This document shows, one piece after another, positions 6,219 through 10,000 of a stretch of DNA of 10,000 nucleotides. Below the pieces are notes generated by a model. The model searched no databases, had not been told where the DNA came from, and saw only the letters and a list, made by a program, of their open reading frames with translations. The DNA is taken from positions 1 through 10,000 of the forward strand of contig VSJD01000007.1 in NCBI GenBank assembly GCA_008636095.1, read 5' to 3'. Each line of letters starts with the position of its first letter. The stretch's first letter is position 1. Origin of the DNA: Kiritimatiellota bacterium. Its GTDB lineage: Bacteria > Verrucomicrobiota > Kiritimatiellia > JAAZAB01. The translations under genes were made by a program, and so were the position numbers.

Positions 6219-7168
6219 TAATCCTTTTTATAAAACATACCCGAAAGTGCGATCAATGCGTTTCGCATATCAATTAAATCCGCCTGCGAGCCGGGGGTAT
6301 TGGTAAATACCGGCACAGTCCCATAAAACAACATCCAATGCCGGATAATCTTCTGCCTGGCCAACTCGCGCACTACCGTTGAATTGCCATCGCTATCGTC
6401 CAGAGGATCATACCCATGCGCCACTTCCCAGCCATCGGAAAGTCCGTCACCATCCGTGTCAGGATTATATGGGTCCGTCCCGTGGGTCGCTTCCAACCAA
6501 TCCGGCAAACCGTCGCCATCGGAGTCCACCGCTGAATCAAAACTGAACACGTATTTTACCTGACCAATGTTGGCCAGGGCGAAGTCGTTGGTGGACGAAG
6601 CATTGCCCCAGGGATAATAGCCCGGCATGTTTGCAGGGAAAGTATTGGTTAAGTTGAACTCGTGGAGGCGGTCATAAAACGGCTGAACCACGTATTTTAC
6701 CTGGCCGAGATTGGCAAGATAGTAATTGTTGGAGTTGGAAAAGGCAGCGATCAGCGCGGAAATCGTGGAACCGGCGCCGAAATAGGCTTCCATTTCGTCG
6801 CGGGCGTTAGCGGCCATCCATTTCAATTGGCCCTGGGTAATGGGCGCGTAATCGTTCGGGGACAGGTTGGGATCAACTGCACCACGGGTGAGCCACCACG
6901 AAGGACCTTGGGCGAAAAGAAATGTAGAATGCAGAATGAAGAATGTAGAAACCAAGAAGCGCAAAGAAGGCAAGAATATTACCCGCGAAACACTTGACTT
7001 GCTTACTGAAACCACAAAAGGCAAAAAAGGAAGGGACGTTTGCCCGCGAAACACGCGAAATAACGCTAAAGTTTTAAATTTTAAAGGCGAATATTTTTCG
7101 CAATTTATTTTCCGCGCCAAACGCAGAAGAAAAATTGCGAAAAAACCGCTTTCACTTCGTGATTTCAT
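6218..7168 (-). CDS. Secreted protein with GQ[LV]K motifs and calcium-binding (thrombospondin type 3-like) repeats
   Basis: 316 residues from ATG 7166-7168. The next Met is 118, so an ATG start forces a long leader. Residues 1-64 are encoded by dispersed repeats, and the real signal peptide is likely 65-87 (FLVSTFFILHSTFLFAQ). An unannotated TTG start closer to it is possible. The mature part has three copies of xGQxK: QGQLKW (112-117), LGQVKY (154-159) and IGQVKY (201-206). The first two are followed by helices and the second by QPFYDRL. Residues 213-261 hold two Asp-rich loops (DSDGDGLPDWLE, DTDGDGLSDGWE) and a final DDSDGN. These are the calcium-binding repeats often found in PVC surface proteins. 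I know the GQLK motif as recurrent in such proteins, without an assigned role. It is probably structural or adhesive. Confidence 0.82.
   Translation of the reverse strand: MKSRSESGFFAIFLLRLARKINCEKYSPLKFKTLALFRVFRGQTSLPFLPFVVSVSKSSVSRVIFLPSLRFLVSTFFILHSTFLFAQGPSWWLTRGAVDPNLSPNDYAPITQGQLKWMAANARDEMEAYFGAGSTISALIAAFSNSNNYYLANLGQVKYVVQPFYDRLHEFNLTNTFPANMPGYYPWGNASSTNDFALANIGQVKYVFSFDSAVDSDGDGLPDWLEATHGTDPYNPDTDGDGLSDGWEVAHGYDPLDDSDGNSTVVRELARQKIIRHWMLFYGTVPVFTNTPGSQADLIDMRNALIALSGMFYKKD
6920..6950. repeat. 31-base signal-peptide-encoding repeat, copy 2
   Basis: 29 of 31 bases match 6078-6108. On the minus strand it encodes STFFILHSTFL in the signal peptide of the GQ[LV]K protein, in the same frame as copy 1. 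Confidence 0.85.
6948..7054. repeat. Degenerate tandem duplication of about 60 bases within a leader sequence
   Basis: GAAACCA begins at 6948 and 7008, and CCCGCGAAACAC at 6982 and 7043. The intervening bases align with scattered differences (for example GCAAAGAAGG versus GCAAAAAAGG). On the minus strand the two units encode related hydrophobic stretches (SLPFLPFVVS and FLPSLRFLVS), which explains the long leader of the protein starting at 7168. Confidence 0.65.
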
Positions 7169-7237
7169 TTTATTGCTTTTTTTAGCGACCTTTAGCGCCT
7201 GCCCGACGTAGCTTTAGCGAAGACGGATGTTTAGCGG
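7043..7237. repeat. Inverted-arm dispersed repeat, copy B, spanning a gene start
   Basis: The left arm 7043-7070 (CCCGCGAAACACGCGAAATA...) is like copy A (6120-6146). After it, TTTAAAGGCGAATATTTT (7080-7097) matches TTTTAAAGGCAAATATTTTA in copy A, and GATTTCATTTTATT (7161-7174) matches GATTTCATTCTAT. The right arm (7181-7237) has TTTAGCG units interrupted by a 30-base insert. The ATG of the GQ[LV]K protein (7166-7168) is at the same place within the repeat as the ATG in copy A. Copy B has about 55 extra internal bases, which resemble the inside of copy C. Confidence 0.75.
7198..7227. repeat. 30-base insert nested in the right arm of copy B
   Basis: CCTGCCCGACGTAGC...GCGAAGACGGA sits between TTTAGCG and TGTTTAGCGG, where copies A and C have only TG. 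A related 33-base insert occupies the same place at 9437-9469. Its end GCGAAGACGGA recurs in reverse at 9989-10000. Confidence 0.6.
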
Positions 7238-7238
7238 A

Positions 7239-7622
7239 CTATCTCGTGTTCGCTATCCTTTCCCATTCTATCTTCGGATAATGCCCAAAATTTACCAATA
7301 ATCCAAGTTTGAAGCCCGTTGCCTGGAGATAATTGATCAACTGCGCCCGATGCTCATCCGCCAGTTGGGAAACCGCTTTAATCTCCATAATGATCTTGTC
7401 ATAACAAATGAAATCAGGTGAATAGGTCTGTTTGAGTTGACGTCCTTTGTATTCCAATGTTAGGGATTTCTGCGAGATGAACGGCACACCCTGCAAATCA
7501 AGTTCTATTTCCAGGCATTCCTGGTAAACAGGCTCAAGAAAACCGCAGCCTTTGTCTTTATAGACCTCAAAACACGCCCCCATAATCTTAAATGCTTCGT
7601 CCTTATAAATTAAATCGTTCAT
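7239..7622 (-). CDS. GxxExxY family protein (PD-(D/E)XK nuclease superfamily)
   Basis: 127 residues, the usual length for this family. It carries the defining motif GFLEPVY (Gly27, Glu30, Tyr33) and a PD-(D/E)XK signature: PD with Asp70, then Glu80-Ile-Lys82 in IIMEIKA. The tail contains QLINYLQATGFKLGLLVNFG, the helix and strand found in most members. The family is abundant in PVC, Bacteroidetes and Lentisphaerae genomes, often in many copies. A DNA-cleaving role is inferred from the fold and has not, to my knowledge, been settled. ATG 7620-7622 has only a weak GGGAAAA upstream. No signal peptide, so it is cytoplasmic, unlike all the neighbours except the transposase. It lies directly between copy B (its stop TAG borders that repeat) and copy C of the dispersed repeat, which hints at a link between the protein and the repeats. 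Confidence 0.92.
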   Translation of the reverse strand: MNDLIYKDEAFKIMGACFEVYKDKGCGFLEPVYQECLEIELDLQGVPFISQKSLTLEYKGRQLKQTYSPDFICYDKIIMEIKAVSQLADEHRAQLINYLQATGFKLGLLVNFGHYPKIEWERIANTR

Positions 7623-7632
7623 TTAGAATTTT

Positions 7633-7774
7633 CCCGCCAAACACGCTAAATTACGCGAAATAAGCGGTTTTTCCCGCAATTTTGACGGCACAAAGCGCCA
7701 ATAAAGTTACGAGAAAAATTCATTGCTTCGCAAAAATCAATTCACTTTTCGCGTCTTTTAGCGTGTTTAGCGGG
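7633..7774. repeat. 142-base MITE-like element with 28-base inverted arms, copy C
   Basis: Left arm 7633-7660 (CCCGCCAAACACGCTAAATT...) matches the reverse complement of right arm 7747-7774 at 25 of 28 bases. The interior (AAGCGGTTTTTCCCGCAATTTT, about 7662-7683, quoted here in part) resembles the extra internal part of copy B in reverse orientation. On the minus strand an ATG (7721-7723) opens a 26-codon leader-like frame ending LFRVI, then TAG, similar to the leaders in copies A and B but closed. It stands just before the GxxExxY gene start. Confidence 0.8.
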
Positions 7775-7811
7775 CTATTTCTTATCTTGTTGCGGGCTAA
7801 ACTTGTTTCCC

Positions 7812-9395
7812 TTACTGATTTGTATATACTCCCATCGGGACATCGCCGGCGGGCGCGCCGGCTGTGATGGAACCAGTGATATCAAGAGAGCCATTGACCA
7901 CGCCGCCGGCCGTGCTCAAAAAGGCGTTTGCCTCATTGGTCGCCGCTGTCCCCAGTCCCAGATTATCTCGGGCAGTGCCGGCATTGGCAACATCCGAGAG
8001 ATTGTTAGCGGCGATCAAGGCGCCCGCGTTTGTGCTCAATGCGCCAACTTGTGTTGCGGTTATGCCGGTAATTTGGGAACCATCGCCATTCGGCGATAGA
8101 AATGCTCCGGCCTCATTCGTTGCCGCGGAACCAAGGCCAAGATTGGCGCGGGCGGCGGCTTGATCGGCAATATCCGAAAGATTATTTGAGGCTGACAAGT
8201 TTCCTGTAGGCCAGGTTGTGCGTGTTTCTCCACCCAGGGTAATAGCCGAGACGATATTCGTGCCATCCACGCGGGCATTGCCGACCACATGCAGTTGTTC
8301 CGCCGGGTTGTTGGTCCCGATACCCACTTTGCCCATCAAGACGTTGACGCCGGAGGCGCTGGCCTGACTGATGCCGTTGGAGGAGATTGCCAGCGTGGTA
8401 ACATTGCTGGAGGTAGTCGCCGGATACCTCACGATCACGATACCGGAGCCGCCCGGTTTACCACAATTACTTGAGTTATCATACCCACCTCCTCCACCAC
8501 CTCCAGTATTATTCTGTCCAGGGGTAGCATATGGGTTATCATCATTACCATTCCCATCCCCACCACCATCGAAACCCAACCCCCATTGATTATCCCCCCC
8601 TTGGTCGCACCCCCCACCACCGCCACCGTAACCTTTTGCAACGCCAGAAATACTATTTGTAATCCCAAATCCTCCATTCGGTCTTGCATCTGTATATGAC
8701 AAACCAATACTACCAGCTCCACCTCCGCCCGCACCGCGATAGCCATAAGCACCGTTACCACCATTGCCACCCGCAAAACCCTTGCCCGGTATACCTGCTG
8801 CCCCTGTTTTATAGGTTTGTGCATCACCGCCTCCACCAGAACTGCCAGTTGATGCTTCCCCTGGGACCCACCCGTGACTTCCACCCTTTCCGCCACCTAA
8901 AGCCGTTATGTTTGCAAAAATAGAGTTTGATCCCTTACAACCCTCTCCACCACCTTCGCCAATCACTACAATATTTGTACCCGACAAAGATACACTATTA
9001 GTATAATACACCTCTCCGCCCCCACCCCCTCCACCAATTTGATTACCTCCCCATCCGCCCCCCGCCACAACCAACACATCGCAAGTCAACGACCCGCCAG
9101 GCACAATGAAATTAGCTGTTCCAACATTCGTAAACGTATGAATGCGATAATTGCCATTGGTGGTGATTGTTCCTCCGGTTGCTGTGCCACCCCCGTTGGT
9201 TCCACCGGCGGTTGTGGAAAAATACATGTTTCCCATAATCGTGGCGTCTTTTGTGACCGTCAGGTTGTCGGTTGTTAAATCACCCGCCCAGGCGGAGGCG
9301 GCTGAAAAACAGACGACGGACGACAGACACCAGATGACAGCCCGGAGAAGACAAAGGTCAGTAAGAAAACGAAGTGATTTTATTTTCGTTGTCAT
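7812..9395 (-). CDS. Secreted glycine-rich and phage-tail-fibre-like surface protein
   Basis: 527 residues from ATG 9393-9395, chosen because GGAG lies about 10 bases upstream and a signal peptide follows (residues 1-37, ending ASAWA). An ATG 18 codons earlier lies within a repeat. Residues 82-324 form a glycine-rich domain: HTFTNVGTANFIVPGG, then DVLVVAGGG, long Gly runs, and the closing GGSGIVIVRYP, which is the classic end of this domain type. Residues 357-376 (VGIGTNNPAEQLHVVGNARV) and two 60-residue-spaced repeats, NNLSDIADQAAARANLGLGSAATNEA (404-429, quoted in part) and NNLSDVANAGTARDNLGLG (464-482), are typical of phage tail fibres and trimeric surface proteins. There is no C-terminal chaperone or anchor: it ends abruptly at GVYTNQ, next to repeats. 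It is probably an extracellular adhesin or structural fibre. Confidence 0.87.
   Translation of the reverse strand: MTTKIKSLRFLTDLCLLRAVIWCLSSVVCFSAASAWAGDLTTDNLTVTKDATIMGNMYFSTTAGGTNGGGTATGGTITTNGNYRIHTFTNVGTANFIVPGGSLTCDVLVVAGGGWGGNQIGGGGGGGEVYYTNSVSLSGTNIVVIGEGGGEGCKGSNSIFANITALGGGKGGSHGWVPGEASTGSSGGGGDAQTYKTGAAGIPGKGFAGGNGGNGAYGYRGAGGGGAGSIGLSYTDARPNGGFGITNSISGVAKGYGGGGGGCDQGGDNQWGLGFDGGGDGNGNDDNPYATPGQNNTGGGGGGGYDNSSNCGKPGGSGIVIVRYPATTSSNVTTLAISSNGISQASASGVNVLMGKVGIGTNNPAEQLHVVGNARVDGTNIVSAITLGGETRTTWPTGNLSASNNLSDIADQAAARANLGLGSAATNEAGAFLSPNGDGSQITGITATQVGALSTNAGALIAANNLSDVANAGTARDNLGLGTAATNEANAFLSTAGGVVNGSLDITGSITAGAPAGDVPMGVYTNQ
9310..9330. repeat. Short-period GAC repeat within a signal-peptide region
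   Basis: Plus-strand CAGACGACGGACGACAGACA is a degenerate GACGAC/CAGAC repeat. On the minus strand it encodes CLSSVV inside the signal peptide of the glycine-rich protein. As in the two genes downstream, a hydrophobic export signal is built from low-complexity DNA. Confidence 0.4.
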
Positions 9396-9420
9396 GCTTA
9401 TATCTCCATGCATTTCTTTT

Positions 9421-9480
9421 TTCGCATTATTTAGCGCCTGTCCTGCCATAGCTTCTAAGCGAAGGCGGATGTTTAACGAG
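9421..9480. repeat. Solo arm of the dispersed repeat, copy D, with nested 33-base insert
   Basis: TTCGCATTATTTAGCG (9421-9436), a 33-base insert (9437-9469: CCTGTCCTGCCATAGC...GCGAAGGCGGA), then TGTTTAACGAG match the right arm of copy B (7181-7237), including the position of the insert. No left arm is found. It fills the gap between the stop at 9493 and the start at 9395. Confidence 0.65.
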
Positions 9481-9492
9481 CAAATTATTTTC

Positions 9493-10000
9493 TTACAACT
9501 TCACATTCCCATCTATAACCACTTTCACGTTCTTACCCTTAATATTCAGATTTTCGTTGTAGGTTCCGGATTTGATGACCATCATTGACGCGCCATCGGC
9601 GTCAACTGCGGCCATGCCTTTGTGGACCGTCTTTTTTGGCCCCTTCTTCTTCCCGGAAATGGCCGGCGCCCGGCCCGTAAAGGTGTCGTTGCCCCGGACC
9701 TGATCCACGTAGATAATGCCTTTCTTATCCTTGTCTTCATCCCTGTCATCGTCTATATCCGGGTCGGGCGGCACAGGACTGTTCGTGTTCGTTGTATGAA
9801 AACAGGCTTCATAGTCGCTTATGCCGTCGCCATCCGTATCCACGCAATAATCCGACGTCCCCAGCTGTCTTTCCTGCTCATTATCAAGACCATCTCCATC
9901 TTCATCAATGTAGACCAATCCTTCATAAACGATTACCTCTCCTTCCGTCTTCGCCCCTTCGCTTGAACTCAGGGCTACGCCGGACAAGTCCGTCTTCGCC
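9493..10000 (-). CDS. Secreted-type protein with calcium-binding repeats and a short beta-helix-like end, N-terminus outside window
   Basis: The frame is open to the window edge (169 codons visible), so the start lies outside; a TTG at 9985-9987 is an unlikely start. The first part is a 15-codon in-frame duplication (AKTDLSGVALSSSEG then AKTEGE). Then come two calcium-binding loops (YIDEDGDGLDNEQE and CVDTDGDGISDYE, about 9807-9910) and an acidic linker (DPDIDDDRDEDKDKKG). After the linker, IIYVDQVRGNDTFTGR (9711 onwards) begins the pattern of DUF1565/right-handed beta-helix proteins: YVD..GND..TG, then GPKKTVHKG, VIKSGTYNENLNIKG. The protein ends at VVIDGNVKL after roughly one helical turn, much shorter than usual for such domains. 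It may be truncated or a minimal C-terminal module. Probably surface-exposed or exported. Confidence 0.78.
   Translation of the reverse strand, partial: AKTDLSGVALSSSEGAKTEGEVIVYEGLVYIDEDGDGLDNEQERQLGTSDYCVDTDGDGISDYEACFHTTNTNSPVPPDPDIDDDRDEDKDKKGIIYVDQVRGNDTFTGRAPAISGKKKGPKKTVHKGMAAVDADGASMMVIKSGTYNENLNIKGKNVKVVIDGNVKL
9944..10000. repeat. In-frame duplicated TCCGTCTTCGCC repeat with small palindrome
   Basis: TCCGTCTTCGCC occurs at 9944-9955 and 9989-10000, 45 bases apart, so the duplication keeps the frame of the partial gene. CGGAC-AA-GTCCG (9981-9992) is a perfect small hairpin. The reverse complement GGCGAAGACGGA is the end of the nested insert at 7198-7227, so coding and intergenic copies of one short repeat family coexist here. 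Confidence 0.6.

Noticed and set aside
6078..7240. A CRISPR array
   Set aside because: The repeats are few, unevenly spaced, in both orientations and partly coding; there are no uniform spacers or cas genes.
8435..8896. 153-codon minus-strand ORF inside the glycine-rich region
   Set aside because: It is the +1 frame of a GGN-rich coding stretch, where stop codons are rare; the glycine frame is the real one.
9151..9588. 145-codon plus-strand ORF
   Set aside because: It is antisense to two genes and to a repeat, with no signal or motif.

Overview
The window looks like a stretch of an uncultured bacterium of the PVC group, most likely Kiritimatiellota or Verrucomicrobiota. This is inferred from style, not from a marker gene. 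The proteins are secreted and rich in Thr-Asn, with Asp-rich calcium-binding repeats (DxDGDGLxDxxE), GQ[LV]K motifs, glycine-rich and tail-fibre-like modules. The intergenic DNA is crowded with short dispersed repeats and a RAYT-type transposase. There are no rRNA or tRNA genes, CRISPR arrays or housekeeping genes, so the assignment stays tentative.

Every gene with good support is on the minus strand, so transcription runs from base 10000 towards base 1. In that order: a partial calcium-binding/beta-helix-type secreted protein (9493-10000); a glycine-rich, tail-fibre-like surface protein (7812-9395); a small GxxExxY PD-(D/E)XK-family protein (7239-7622); a GQ[LV]K/calcium-repeat secreted protein (6218-7168); a large secreted protein whose C-terminal domain looks like a clan CD (caspase/gingipain-like) cysteine peptidase (3561-6179); a closely coupled secreted protein of unknown function (2643-3548); another secreted protein of unknown function (1432-2475); a 524-base gap with several palindromes and one possible small plus-strand ORF; a secreted protein that looks cut short at its C-terminus (389-907); and a partial RAYT transposase (1-349).

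The most unusual feature is a family of dispersed repeats at about 6078-6218, 6920-7240, 7633-7774 and 9421-9480. Complete copies have inverted arms of about 28 bases resembling CCCGCGAAACACGCGAAA. Two copies run into the 5' ends of neighbouring genes and supply the only ATG available. In the same reading frame they encode the N-terminal leader (KY.PLKF) and the signal-peptide core (FFILHS[AT]FL). Arms also supply the stop codons of two upstream genes, and the GxxExxY gene sits directly between two copies. I infer that this repeat family spreads ready-made translation starts and secretion signals, or is moved by the GxxExxY protein. Neither idea has been tested.

The second point of interest is the putative secreted caspase-like peptidase and its partner, which are translationally coupled (the ribosome binding site of the second overlaps the stop codon of the first). 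The functions of the remaining secreted proteins cannot be read from the sequence.
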